Assembly: GCA_022708585.1 (NCBI GenBank)
Contig: JAKIYJ010000001.1
Location: 1-42,760 of the forward strand
Length of the DNA stretch: 42,760 nucleotides
Source of the DNA: Bacteroidota bacterium
GTDB lineage: Bacteria; Bacteroidota; Bacteroidia; Bacteroidales; JAKIYJ01
Reading direction: 5' to 3'
Position numbers and translations under genes: made by a program. Below are positions 1-8,687 of the stretch, piece after piece. Every line of letters begins with the position of its first letter. The stretch's first letter is position 1. The notes beneath the pieces were generated by a model, which did not search any database, was not told the DNA's origin, and saw only the letters and a list, made by a program, of their open reading frames with translations.

Positions 1-1668
1 GAGAGTAATAAAATGATTTCTATTATTAGATGTTTCGCCACCGAATTGATATTTGCATCCAAACGCAAGTACAACACCCATAAAGAAAAAAGAAATGCCC
101 AGATGAGAAAGAAAAGAATCTATCTTGATTTTTTTTGTAATAATTGCAGTTAAAATAATACATGCAGATAAAAGCAGTGAAGTAATAAATACAATAGAAT
201 GAGGATAAATACTAATATGTTTATTAAATGTTATGGTTAATCCAAATATTAATATTATTAATAAAAAAATATACATATAAATTGATTTTTTTTTGGAAAT
301 TTTATATATATTTATGATATTATATAATATTAAAAGTAAAAACAGAATTATAAGGAAAACAGATTGCCAATTGTTGTAATAACTGATAGTATCATTTGGC
401 AGGGATAATGAAGTACCAAAAATAAAATTAATTATAGGTATAGATGTACTGATAAATATATGAAGTGTTGATAGCACCAATAAGACCACAGAGGTAAAGG
501 TAACTAATTGACCTATCCCTGCAATAGAAAATTTTTTAGTTTTTACCTGTGTTTCATTATTTTCAGAAATATTTTTATTACGAAATTTTTTAATCAATAA
601 TAGTAAAAGATAAGTAAAGGTTATAATTAACACAGCAATTCCGAATGACTGTCCTACCCTGTTTACACTAAATGAGTGAACTGAAAGGCTGCCAAGAACG
701 CCACTTCTGGTTAAATAGACTGCATAAAATACAAGTATGTAGGCAATGATAAATAAATTTTGAGCAAGGGAACGATATTTTTTAATTAAGCCTGCATGAA
801 TGCCGGCAAATATTATTAATAAAGGCATTAAGGAAGCATTTTCAATTGGATCCCATACCCAGAAACCTCCGAAACTTAATGCTACATAAGCCCATGCGCC
901 ACCGAAACATATTCCCATAGATAGAAAGAATAATGCTATCAAGGAAAATCTTCTACTTATATCAAAAGAAAATTTATCATCACCGAATATCAGTTCCGAC
1001 ATAGCAATAGCCCAGGGTATCAAAGACGCAGCATAACCGGCAAATATAACCGGGGGATGTATCAACATCCAGAAGTTACGAAGCAATGGATTAAGACCTC
1101 TACCCTCGCCTATCAAACTTAAATAATCTGGATTTGCAAAAATCTTGCTTCCAACATTTGCAGGCAATTCACGCAATAAGAGAAATGGGCTTTCGCCAAA
1201 ATGGATCCCCAGAAAACTAAAATCACAAACAAGTAAAACAAGAAATATCTGAATTGGCAATATAAACATCATTGGTTTAAAAGATTTTTCGCCATACCCA
1301 AAAAGAAAAATAACTGAAAACAGTGATTGTAAAAAAATCCATAACAACAAGCTCCCTTCCTTCCCTGCCCATAATGCGGACAATCTGTAACCAGCAGATA
1401 AATCAGAAGCCGTATGTGACCAAACATAAGCATATTCGTAAAAACCAGAATATAAGGCTATCAACAATATAACAACAGCGGCTATGATAAAAATAAAATG
1501 AAAAAGTAAAGCATATTTGCCAGTTTGAATAAATGTTTTTTTATTTTTTGAAGATAAAATAAAATAAAACAAAAATGACAGAAAAGCAATAATAGCAGTA
1601 ACAAGAGCAAAACATACCATGATTTTACCTGTTACTCCAACCCAGAGATGTTCACCAATAAATTTCAT
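1..1668 (-). CDS. ccmF: Cytochrome c maturation heme lyase, CcmF/CcsA family (3' end outside window)
   Basis: The frame is open for 556 codons from ATG at 1668 to the window edge, so the C-terminus is missing. It encodes a polytopic membrane protein with many hydrophobic segments. Family marks are seen in the right order: WAGKEGS (about residues 100-106), a histidine in FWMLIHPP (H204), the heme-handling tryptophan-rich motif GGFWVWDPIEN (267-277), H291 in AGIHAG, and TRSGVLGSLSVHSF (320-333). Proteins with this motif set present heme for covalent attachment to apocytochrome c on the outer face of the inner membrane. The neighbours that would settle the system (ccmE, ccmA, ccmB) are not in the window. 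A TATATTTG-like -7 box lies upstream on the minus strand (1758-1751), but no convincing -33 box goes with it. Membership of the CcmF/CcsA superfamily is secure; the exact CcmF assignment is likely. Confidence 0.9.
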   Translation of the reverse strand, partial: MKFIGEHLWVGVTGKIMVCFALVTAIIAFLSFLFYFILSSKNKKTFIQTGKYALLFHFIFIIAAVVILLIALYSGFYEYAYVWSHTASDLSAGYRLSALWAGKEGSLLLWIFLQSLFSVIFLFGYGEKSFKPMMFILPIQIFLVLLVCDFSFLGIHFGESPFLLLRELPANVGSKIFANPDYLSLIGEGRGLNPLLRNFWMLIHPPVIFAGYAASLIPWAIAMSELIFGDDKFSFDISRRFSLIALFFLSMGICFGGAWAYVALSFGGFWVWDPIENASLMPLLIIFAGIHAGLIKKYRSLAQNLFIIAYILVFYAVYLTRSGVLGSLSVHSFSVNRVGQSFGIAVLIITFTYLLLLLIKKFRNKNISENNETQVKTKKFSIAGIGQLVTFTSVVLLVLSTLHIFISTSIPIINFIFGTSLSLPNDTISYYNNWQSVFLIILFLLLILYNIINIYKISKKKSIYMYIFLLIILIFGLTITFNKHISIYPHSIVFITSLLLSACIILTAIITKKIKIDSFLSHLGISFFFMGVVLAFGCKYQFGGETSNNRNHFITL

Positions 1669-1798
1669 ACTACAATAATTTAAAAAATTAATATTTCAAA
1701 GGCTTTTACCATAAAGATGATTACTTGTATTAGAAATACCATAAACTTTACAAATATAAAATTTATGCAAATATCGTAATAAATATTGAGCCAATTGC

Positions 1799-1940
1799 AG
1801 CTCGCAGAAGTTTTAAAATAAAGAATTGAGACGCTCGATGAAGTTTTGCACCTCAGTTTTTATATTCACCAATTTTTATTAAATTACGACGAAGTCTGCC
1901 CGCACACAATAGCCAGCATGCAAAACTTCGCCAAGCGAGG
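1799..1940. repeat. Short motif present three times, twice direct and once inverted
   Basis: CTCGCAGAAGTTTT (about 1801-1814) and CTCGATGAAGTTTTGCA (about 1834-1850) are direct copies. TGCAAAACTTC (1919-1929) is the exact inverse of GAAGTTTTGCA (1840-1850) and is followed by CCAAGCGAGG, which extends the pairing after an internal loop. The segment could fold as a long hairpin. It may be a decayed repeat element; nothing more specific can be said. Confidence 0.5.
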
Positions 1941-2073
1941 TAAACCTGTTTTAGGATGAGACAGAAAATATTTTTTATATACAGTGTAATGATTTTAAAA
2001 ACTTATGTAATTTCGACACATAATTTTTACAAAATTATACTACTACAAAAACACCATAAAACATATACTTTAA

Positions 2074-2092
2074 ACTTTTCGGAGACTAAGTC
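2074..2092 (+). repeat. Solo, degenerate copy of the dispersed element end
   Basis: ACTTTTCGGAGACTAAGTC resembles the right end (GACTTTTCAGARTGRACTC) of the element at 3054-3183. No partner in inverted orientation was found nearby, so it is either a relic or a chance match. Confidence 0.4.
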
Positions 2093-2286
2093 TTGACTCT
2101 TTGATACTGGTTGACTTTCAAAAAAGATGACAATATTTTAAATATTAATTAATATCATTTGAATCATAATATTTTTTTAAAAAGTAAATCTCAATAAACA
2201 AATGTAAGAATTAACAAGACCAAAAACCAATTAAATTATTCTTCATTTTTAATTATCAAACCTGAATATCAACATAACTATTTAAA

Positions 2287-3015
2287 ATGTTTGCCTTACT
2301 AAAAAAAGAAATTAATTCATTTCTTAATTCATTGATAGCTTATATTGTAATTTCAGTTTTTTTACTTGTAAATGGATTATTTTTATGGGTATTTAAAACA
2401 GATTTTAACATAATAAACTATGGCTATGCTGGAATTGATGGACTGTTTATGCTTGCTCCCTTTGTATTCTTATTTTTAATTCCAGCAATCTGTATGAAGT
2501 CATTTGCGGAAGAAAAAAAAACAGGAACCATAGAAACACTGTTAACAAAACCATTAAGTGATATTAAAATCATTATTGCAAAATTTTTGGCTGGGGTATT
2601 TCTTGTTTTTTTCTCTTTGCTGCCTACTCTTGTTTATTTTTTAAGTGTAAAATATCTTTCTTTGCCTCCTGGCATTGATACAGGAGCTACTTGGGGATCT
2701 TATTTTGGACTGTTATTTTTAGGAGCCGCCTTTGTCTCAGCCGGACTGTTTTGCTCTTCATTAACTGATAATCAAATAATTGCTTTTATCACTTCCGTTT
2801 TATTATGTGGATTTAGCTATATTGGTTTTGACCTTATATATGAAATGTTCGGTAAATCCGAATTATTTGTAAAATCTCTTGGAATTAACGCACATTATAC
2901 TTCGATGAGTCGTGGAGTTATTGATACAAGAGATATTATTTATTATTTAAGTTATATAACTCTTTTTATTGTTCTAACAAAAATTTCTCTTGAAAAAAGA
3001 AAATGGGATAAATAA
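2287..3015 (+). CDS. gldF: Gliding-type ABC transporter permease GldF
   Basis: 242 residues, with about six hydrophobic segments and the ABC-2 permease pattern. The start MFALLKKEINSF, the segment AICMKSFAEEKKTGTIETLLTKPLSD (shortened here to its two marks, SFAEEKKTGTIE and LLTKPLSD, near residues 72-92) and the end LEKRKWDK are typical of GldF. In gliding Bacteroidota GldF pairs with GldG and the ATPase GldA; the complex sits in the inner membrane and its transported substrate is not settled. gldG follows, but after a 257-bp gap containing an inverted-repeat element, unlike the tight spacing expected of an operon. gldA is not nearby. Many non-gliding Bacteroidota keep gldFG, so motility should not be inferred from this gene. 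Confidence 0.88.
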   Translation: MFALLKKEINSFLNSLIAYIVISVFLLVNGLFLWVFKTDFNIINYGYAGIDGLFMLAPFVFLFLIPAICMKSFAEEKKTGTIETLLTKPLSDIKIIIAKFLAGVFLVFFSLLPTLVYFLSVKYLSLPPGIDTGATWGSYFGLLFLGAAFVSAGLFCSSLTDNQIIAFITSVLLCGFSYIGFDLIYEMFGKSELFVKSLGINAHYTSMSRGVIDTRDIIYYLSYITLFIVLTKISLEKRKWDK

Positions 3016-3053
3016 TTTTTTAAATATTATATCATTTAACATTTATTAATTAT

Positions 3054-3183
3054 GAGCCACTCCGAAAAGTCTATAAATTATATTCTCATTAAATTTATCT
3101 ATATTTTTAATTAATTTATATATGAAATCAATTGATTTATTTTATTAAAAATCAAAATAATAATGACTTTTCAGAATGAACTC
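3054..3183. mobile_element. 130-bp MITE-like element with terminal inverted repeats
   Basis: The left end GAGCCACTCCGAAAAGTC (3054-3071) and right end GACTTTTCAGAATGAACTC (3165-3183) are imperfect inverted repeats around an AT-rich core without a gene. The same ends recur at 17995-18130 and singly elsewhere in the window. No clear target-site duplication is visible. The size, the ends and the lack of coding capacity fit a miniature inverted-repeat element, which is inference. It lies between gldF and gldG and would be transcribed with them; it may also form a hairpin in the mRNA. Confidence 0.6.
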
Positions 3184-3272
3184 AACCATAACAATCAAAA
3201 AATTATATAAAAGACTTAAATCACAAAATTATAATGATAAACAATAACATATAAAACATTTATAAATTTTAA

Positions 3273-5027
3273 ATGTCAAATAAAAATAAACATATTAAAA
3301 AGCAGAATATAACCGAGTTGATACTTATTTTGGTTTTAATAGCACTTTTGAATACAGTATCTCATTTTATTTTTGTGCGTTTTGATTTAACAGAAGGTAA
3401 AAGATATTCACTTTCAAAAACCACAAAAAATATTCTTAAACAAATTGATGATGTTGTAACTTTTACAGTTTATCTTGAAGGGGACCTTCCAGCAGGATTA
3501 AAACTTCTTCGCAATGAAACCAAAGAATTACTTGATGAATACAGAGCTTTTAATAAAAATATTGAATATAAATTTGTTGATCCCTCTTCTGGTTCTGACT
3601 CAAAACAAATTAAAAATTTTTATCAACAACTTATTGAAACAAAAAAATTAGTACCTACTTACATCACTGTGTCTACCAAATCGGGGAAAACACAACAAAT
3701 TGTTTTTCCTGCTGCAACGGTTTTTTATAAGGGAAAAGAAATTCCTCTTCAACTGCTCCAAACTCAAAAAGGAGTGCCAAATGATGAAATACTTAACAAT
3801 TCTATTCAAAATCTGGAATATAATATTACAAATGCTCTTTATAAGATAACTCTAACAGAAAAACCTAAAATTGCTTTCATTGAAGGACACGGAGAACTAA
3901 ATGCTATTGAAACTGCAAGTATAACCTATGCTTTACAGGAATATTATGAAATTGATAGAATCAAATTAAACGGAAAATTAAATTCTCTGGCTAAACGCAT
4001 TTATAAAGATAAGGACTCTGTTAACAGTGAATTTGTTAATAAATACGAAGCAATCATTATTGCAAAACCTGACTCCGCTTTTAACAGATGGGATAAATAT
4101 CTTATAGATCAACACATAATGCGAGGAGGCAAAGTTTTATGGTTAATAGATCCTGTATATGCCAATATGGACAGTTTAAGAACTCGACCAGAAACTATTG
4201 GTTTCGCTTTGGATTTAAACCTTGATGACATGCTGTTCAAATATGGAGTCAAATTGCGTAATAATTTGATAATGGATTTAAATGCCGTACCCATTCCCGC
4301 ACCTGTTACCTCAACAGGAGGAGAACAAAAATATGATTTTTTCCCCTGGTATTTTTCTCCTGTTGTTACTCCTGCATCTAAACATCCCATTGTTAACAAT
4401 CTTAATGCTATTAAAACAGAATTTGTGAGTACTATTGACACAATTGGAAATAAGCAAATACAAAAAACTATTTTACTCACAACCTCAAAATATTCAAGAA
4501 CACTGAATGCACCAGTTATTATTAGCCTTAAAATTCTTTATATGCCTCCTGACGAAAAACTATTTAATAAACCTTTTCAACCAATAGCAGTTTTACTTGA
4601 AGGTAGTTTTAATTCGGCTTTTCGTAACCTTATGCCACCAGAACTTGCAAATAATAAAGATTTTAAATTTATAGAAAAAGGAAAAACAACAAAAATGATA
4701 GTCGTATCAGATGGAGATATTATTAAAAACCAGATAAGAGTTAGCGATGGTCAACCTCTCCCATTGGGCTACGATAAATATACTGGACAAATGTTTGGAA
4801 ATAATGATTTTATTTTGAATTGTATAAATTATTTAACTGATAACTCGGGATTAATACAATTACGCTCTGCAAAGAACTTTAAAATGAGATTGCTTGACAT
4901 GCCTAAAATTGAAAAAAACAAACTAACAATACAGTTTATAAATATTGTACTGCCAGTATTAATAATTATCATTTTCGGAATTGTACAAAGTTTAATACGA
5001 AAACATAAATATCAAATCAAACGTTAA
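3273..5027 (+). CDS. gldG: Gliding-type ABC transporter auxiliary protein GldG
   Basis: 584 residues, close to the usual GldG length. An N-terminal membrane segment (about 14-34, LILILVLIALLNTVSHFIFV) is followed by VRFDLTEGKRYSLSKTTKNI, the family signature, a large extracytoplasmic part (ABC-type uncharacterised transport domain, including IAFIEGHGELN near residue 200) and a C-terminal membrane segment (about 558-576) before a basic tail. GldG is the accessory partner of GldF. ATG at 3273 fits the family start. The DUF4340 gene follows after 10 bp and is almost certainly co-transcribed. Confidence 0.9.
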   Translation: MSNKNKHIKKQNITELILILVLIALLNTVSHFIFVRFDLTEGKRYSLSKTTKNILKQIDDVVTFTVYLEGDLPAGLKLLRNETKELLDEYRAFNKNIEYKFVDPSSGSDSKQIKNFYQQLIETKKLVPTYITVSTKSGKTQQIVFPAATVFYKGKEIPLQLLQTQKGVPNDEILNNSIQNLEYNITNALYKITLTEKPKIAFIEGHGELNAIETASITYALQEYYEIDRIKLNGKLNSLAKRIYKDKDSVNSEFVNKYEAIIIAKPDSAFNRWDKYLIDQHIMRGGKVLWLIDPVYANMDSLRTRPETIGFALDLNLDDMLFKYGVKLRNNLIMDLNAVPIPAPVTSTGGEQKYDFFPWYFSPVVTPASKHPIVNNLNAIKTEFVSTIDTIGNKQIQKTILLTTSKYSRTLNAPVIISLKILYMPPDEKLFNKPFQPIAVLLEGSFNSAFRNLMPPELANNKDFKFIEKGKTTKMIVVSDGDIIKNQIRVSDGQPLPLGYDKYTGQMFGNNDFILNCINYLTDNSGLIQLRSAKNFKMRLLDMPKIEKNKLTIQFINIVLPVLIIIIFGIVQSLIRKHKYQIKR

Positions 5028-5037
5028 TTTTCACAAA

Positions 5038-6093
5038 ATGTTAAAAAAAAACAGAGTTTTACTGATTTCCGTAATATTACTTGCTATATTAGCTGTAATA
5101 CTTTATTTATCAAATTCAACTAACACATTTAGCAAAAATGACAGCAATTTTGCTATTACAGATTCATCAACAGTAACAAGAATATTCCTTACTGACAAGG
5201 AAAACAACAAAGTGGAGTTAAGAAAGGAAGGGAAGGGAAATTGGATAGTTAATAACAAATATAAGGCTAGTAATGATCAAATAAATTTTTTACTAAAAAC
5301 CATGATTTCTCTTGATGCTAAAACCAAAGTTCCTAAAACTGAACAGGACAACGTCATTCGCAGAATGGCTGCCATTGGCATAAAAGTAGAAATTTATCAA
5401 ACAGCATACAGAATCCATATCTCCGATAAATTAAAATGGTTTCCCTACGAAAAACTTTCTCTGGTATATTATGTTGGAGATGCTACAAAAGATAACCTGG
5501 GCACATATATGCTTATACAAAATGCCAAACATCCATATATAGTCCAGATAAAAGGTTTTAATGGTTTCTTATTTACGCGATATTCAACCAATGAAGATGA
5601 CTGGAAAGACCATTCAATATTTAATTACAGACTTACAGAAATTAAAACTGTTACTCTTGAAATGCCTGATGCCCCAGATAAATCATGGACCCTTGAAAAC
5701 CTTGATAATCGAAATTTTAAACTTTACAGTTTAAAAGACAATAAAGAAATACAAAATATTGATACACTACGTGTAATGGAATATTTAGGTTCGTTTGCCA
5801 ATGTTAAATTTGAAATTTTTCTCAACAATATGCAGTCCGAAATCAAAGATTCTATAATTAATTCAACTCCCTGGCATATCCTAACCATTACCGACATTAA
5901 TGGCAAACAAACTACTATAAAAACATATAGAAAAAAAGCAAACCCCGGAGAAACTGATATGGCAGGCAATACTGTTTTATGGGATAGAGATCGCCTTTAT
6001 GCTCTGGTAAATGATGGTAAAGACTTTGTAATGATACAGTTTTTTATTTTTGATCGTATTCTAAGATCTATTGATTATTTTATTAAAAAATAA
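5038..6093 (+). CDS. DUF4340 domain-containing membrane-anchored protein
   Basis: 351 residues, with an N-terminal membrane anchor (about 7-25, RVLLISVILLAILAVILYL) and an extracytoplasmic domain. Seen features are the opening pattern with VTRIFLTDKENNKVELRKEG and GNWIVNNKYKAS (about residues 48-80), followed by repeated beta-rich stretches, which fits DUF4340. Genes of this family often sit beside ABC-2 permease/GldG-type genes, as here, so a role with the GldFG transporter is a reasonable inference. No biochemical function is known to me. It starts 10 bp after gldG. Confidence 0.75.
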   Translation: MLKKNRVLLISVILLAILAVILYLSNSTNTFSKNDSNFAITDSSTVTRIFLTDKENNKVELRKEGKGNWIVNNKYKASNDQINFLLKTMISLDAKTKVPKTEQDNVIRRMAAIGIKVEIYQTAYRIHISDKLKWFPYEKLSLVYYVGDATKDNLGTYMLIQNAKHPYIVQIKGFNGFLFTRYSTNEDDWKDHSIFNYRLTEIKTVTLEMPDAPDKSWTLENLDNRNFKLYSLKDNKEIQNIDTLRVMEYLGSFANVKFEIFLNNMQSEIKDSIINSTPWHILTITDINGKQTTIKTYRKKANPGETDMAGNTVLWDRDRLYALVNDGKDFVMIQFFIFDRILRSIDYFIKK

Positions 6094-6143
6094 TAATCTA
6101 TATAATATATTGACTAAATAATCTATATAATATGTTGACTAAT
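6094..6143. repeat. Tandem duplication of a 25-bp unit
   Basis: Starting right after the stop codon at 6091-6093, a 25-bp unit beginning TAATCTATATAATAT occurs twice in a row (6094-6118 and 6119-6143) with two differences. It looks like a simple local duplication in an AT-rich spacer. Confidence 0.8.
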
Positions 6144-6287
6144 CGATAATAATTATTTCTATGTTGTATATTTTAATATTATGTTAATTATAACTTTTAA
6201 AAACATTCAATAATACCCATATTTTTTTTATTTTTGTAATTATTTAATTTTTTAATCTAAATCAAACAAATTTTTTAAAATTATTTA

Positions 6288-6295
6288 TAACTTTG
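6288..6295 (+). promoter_or_regulatory. Possible -7 promoter box for the PorE-like gene
   Basis: TAACTTTG fits the Bacteroidota -7 consensus TAnnTTTG and lies about 70 bp before the chosen start. No TTTG is seen at the expected distance upstream, so this is only a candidate. Confidence 0.35.
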
Positions 6296-6367
6296 TATCA
6301 AAATTAAATACTTAATATTTTACAAATAAAATTTTTATTTTCAATGTTAAATAAAAACAATATTATC

Positions 6368-8593
6368 ATGAAAAAATTTTTTATATTTCTTGTCAGCCTG
6401 TTATTTTCATTCCCTTTTGTACAAAATTCCAATGCACAAAAGTGTTCTTTGTCAAAAGCCAATAATTATTATATTAATCTGAATTATTCAAAGGCTATTC
6501 CTTTATATGAAAGGGTTTTAAAAAAATCACAGGGAGATTTTGAAACAATGACCAAACTTGCTGATTGTTACAGGTTAACAAACAATACTGATAAAGCTTC
6601 TGATCTTTATGCCAAAATTGTTGATTTGCCCGATATTCCTCCAATTAATAAATATTATTATGCACAAACTTTGTTAAGTAAAGGTGAATATCAAAAAGCC
6701 GCCGAATATTTTAAAAAATATCAGGAAGTTTCACGTGATCCTTATGTAAAATCAATTAATAATCTGTCGAACTATTTTAAAGACAGTGCCAATTATAAAA
6801 TCACAAAAGTTTCATTTAATTCTAAGAATAATGATTTTTCTCCTGCTTTGCTGGAAAATCAAAAAATAGTTTTTGTTTCTTCAAGGCCCGAGTCAAGGCT
6901 TGTAAATTATACACATGGATGGACTGGCTATTCGTTTACACATCTTTTGTATACAGAAAAAAATAAAAAGAATAAATATAAAAATCCTAAAATGTTCTCT
7001 CGTAAAATACAATCACGTTTTAATGAAGGACCAATGTGTTTTAGTTCTGATATGAATATAATGTATTTTACAAGAAATGCGATTTTTAATAATAAAACTT
7101 TAAAAGGTGATGATGGTAAAGTTAAACTCCAAATATGCCAGGCAACATATTACAAAAATCAAAAAAAATTCAAAAATGCAGTAGAATTTGAACATAATAA
7201 CATTAATTATAATTATGCCCATCCCGCTTTAAGTCCCGATGGTAAATATTTATATTTTTCATCCGACAGGCCAGGTGGATATGGAGGTATGGACCTATGG
7301 ATGTGCGAAAGGCAGGATAATCACTGGAGTTCACCAGTTAATTTGGGTAACAAGATAAACACGCCCGGCAATGAAGTATTCCCTTTTATACAGGGAACTG
7401 ATAGAATCTATTTTTCATCTGATGGATTATGTGGTTTAGGCGGGCTTGATATATTTACTGCACGTCTTGATCCTCATACAGGAAAACCATCTGGTAAAAC
7501 TTACAATATGGGAGCTAATTTAAATAGCAGGGCTGATGATTTTGGAATATGCTTTAGAGCAGATGGGAAAAGCGGTTTTTTAAGTTCAAACCGTAATGGT
7601 GAAGGACTTAATGACGATATTTATGAATTTACCATTATAAATCCTGTAAACTTTAGCATTTTAATTAAAGGAAAAACTATTGATAAACAAACTGGCAAAC
7701 CAATATCAGGAGCTAAAATTAAACTGTTGAATGAAAAAGGTGAAACAGTGGAACAAATATTAAGCGATGAAAATGGAAATTACATTTTTGAAGCCGAATT
7801 TGATCATAATTATCAACTTATTGGAGAAAAAGATAAAAATTATAAACCTGTAAATAATTCTGTATCTACTCATAATTCTAAAAATAAAAATGAAATCATC
7901 TCAGATATTTATTTCGAAATAATCCCTCCTGCCAAATTAACCATTAGCCTTATAAATTCAAAAAGCAAACAGGCTGTTGAAGGAGTTAAAATAATACTTA
8001 CTGATAAACAAACCAATGAAATTAGCGAATATTATACCAATGAAAAAGGTATGATTAATATTCCACTGAATAAAAAAGCCGGAGACCAGTTTACATACAG
8101 TATTAATTTTACTCATAATGAATATTTGCCTAAAACTGTTGATGTATCTCAAACAATAGCACCTTCAGGAGAAATATCACTAAAAGAAGAAATATTCAAA
8201 ATTGAACTGGGACAAGATGTTGGCAAAGCATTAAATCTCAATCCTATTTATTTTGATTACGATAAATTTGACATAAGACCTGATGCACAAATTGAACTTG
8301 ATAAAATAGTTACTATTATGAATGAATATCCCAATATGGTTATAGAACTTGGTTCACACACCGATTGCAGAGGAAAGGCTTCATATAATTTGAACTTGTC
8401 TGATAAACGTGCAAAGGCTTCAGCATCTTATATAATTTCTAAAGGTATTGATAAATCAAGAATCTATGGTAAAGGCTACGGAGAAAGTAAATTAATTAAT
8501 AACTGCAAATGCGAAGGAAAAAATGTAACACCCTGTACCGAAGAAGAACATCAAATAAATCGTCGTACTGAATTTATTATCGTTAAAAAATAA
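6368..8593 (+). CDS. PorE-like periplasmic protein: TPR, PD40 propeller, regulatory-like folds, OmpA peptidoglycan-binding domain
   Basis: I take ATG at 6368 as the start because it opens a normal signal peptide (MKKFFIFLVSLLFSFPF, cleavage near NAQ); an in-frame ATG at 6344 would add eight residues. The 741-residue product has TPR-like repeats (about 25-130), a PD40/WD40-like propeller (about 155-420, with LSPDGKYLYFSSDRPGG), a carboxypeptidase-regulatory-like fold (about 430-510), a second beta fold (about 525-600), and an OmpA domain (about 620-741) with IYFDYDKFDIRPDA and the peptidoglycan-binding pattern ELGSHTDCRG...NLSDKRA. This order matches PorE of Porphyromonas gingivalis, which ties the type IX secretion complex to the cell wall. 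Several related paralogues exist in Bacteroidota, so the PorE role is likely but not certain. Confidence 0.78.
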   Translation: MKKFFIFLVSLLFSFPFVQNSNAQKCSLSKANNYYINLNYSKAIPLYERVLKKSQGDFETMTKLADCYRLTNNTDKASDLYAKIVDLPDIPPINKYYYAQTLLSKGEYQKAAEYFKKYQEVSRDPYVKSINNLSNYFKDSANYKITKVSFNSKNNDFSPALLENQKIVFVSSRPESRLVNYTHGWTGYSFTHLLYTEKNKKNKYKNPKMFSRKIQSRFNEGPMCFSSDMNIMYFTRNAIFNNKTLKGDDGKVKLQICQATYYKNQKKFKNAVEFEHNNINYNYAHPALSPDGKYLYFSSDRPGGYGGMDLWMCERQDNHWSSPVNLGNKINTPGNEVFPFIQGTDRIYFSSDGLCGLGGLDIFTARLDPHTGKPSGKTYNMGANLNSRADDFGICFRADGKSGFLSSNRNGEGLNDDIYEFTIINPVNFSILIKGKTIDKQTGKPISGAKIKLLNEKGETVEQILSDENGNYIFEAEFDHNYQLIGEKDKNYKPVNNSVSTHNSKNKNEIISDIYFEIIPPAKLTISLINSKSKQAVEGVKIILTDKQTNEISEYYTNEKGMINIPLNKKAGDQFTYSINFTHNEYLPKTVDVSQTIAPSGEISLKEEIFKIELGQDVGKALNLNPIYFDYDKFDIRPDAQIELDKIVTIMNEYPNMVIELGSHTDCRGKASYNLNLSDKRAKASASYIISKGIDKSRIYGKGYGESKLINNCKCEGKNVTPCTEEEHQINRRTEFIIVKK

Positions 8594-8611
8594 ATACTTG
8601 CATACGTTTTT

Positions 8612-8648
8612 AAAAACCCTTGCTAATATTCTTTTGCAGGGGTTTTTT
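8612..8648 (+). terminator. Rho-independent terminator after the PorE-like gene
   Basis: AAAAACCCTTGC (8612-8623) pairs with GCAGGGGTTTTT (8636-8647) with one wobble, over a 12-base loop, and the second arm runs into a T stretch. It begins 18 bp after the stop codon at 8593. Confidence 0.8.
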
Positions 8649-8687
8649 ATAATATCTTTTTAACTCGAAAAAATAAAAAATTATAAT

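Larger units (their letters stand above)
1669..2286. other. Intergenic region of 618 bp between divergent ccmF and gldF
   Basis: No convincing ORF or RNA gene is seen. It holds a patch richer in G+C than its surroundings (about 1795-1950) with three copies of a short motif, a solo copy of the dispersed end repeat (2074-2092), and otherwise AT-rich sequence. Promoters for the two divergent genes should lie here, but no full TTTG/TAnnTTTG pair was recognised. Confidence 0.7.

Noticed and set aside
4109..4480. Minus-strand open frame of 123 codons inside gldG
   Set aside because: Antisense shadow of a confident gene without family resemblance or its own promoter.
6094..6143. Regulatory repeat ahead of the PorE-like gene
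   Set aside because: Only two adjacent copies of a low-complexity AT-rich unit; slippage or local duplication explains it.
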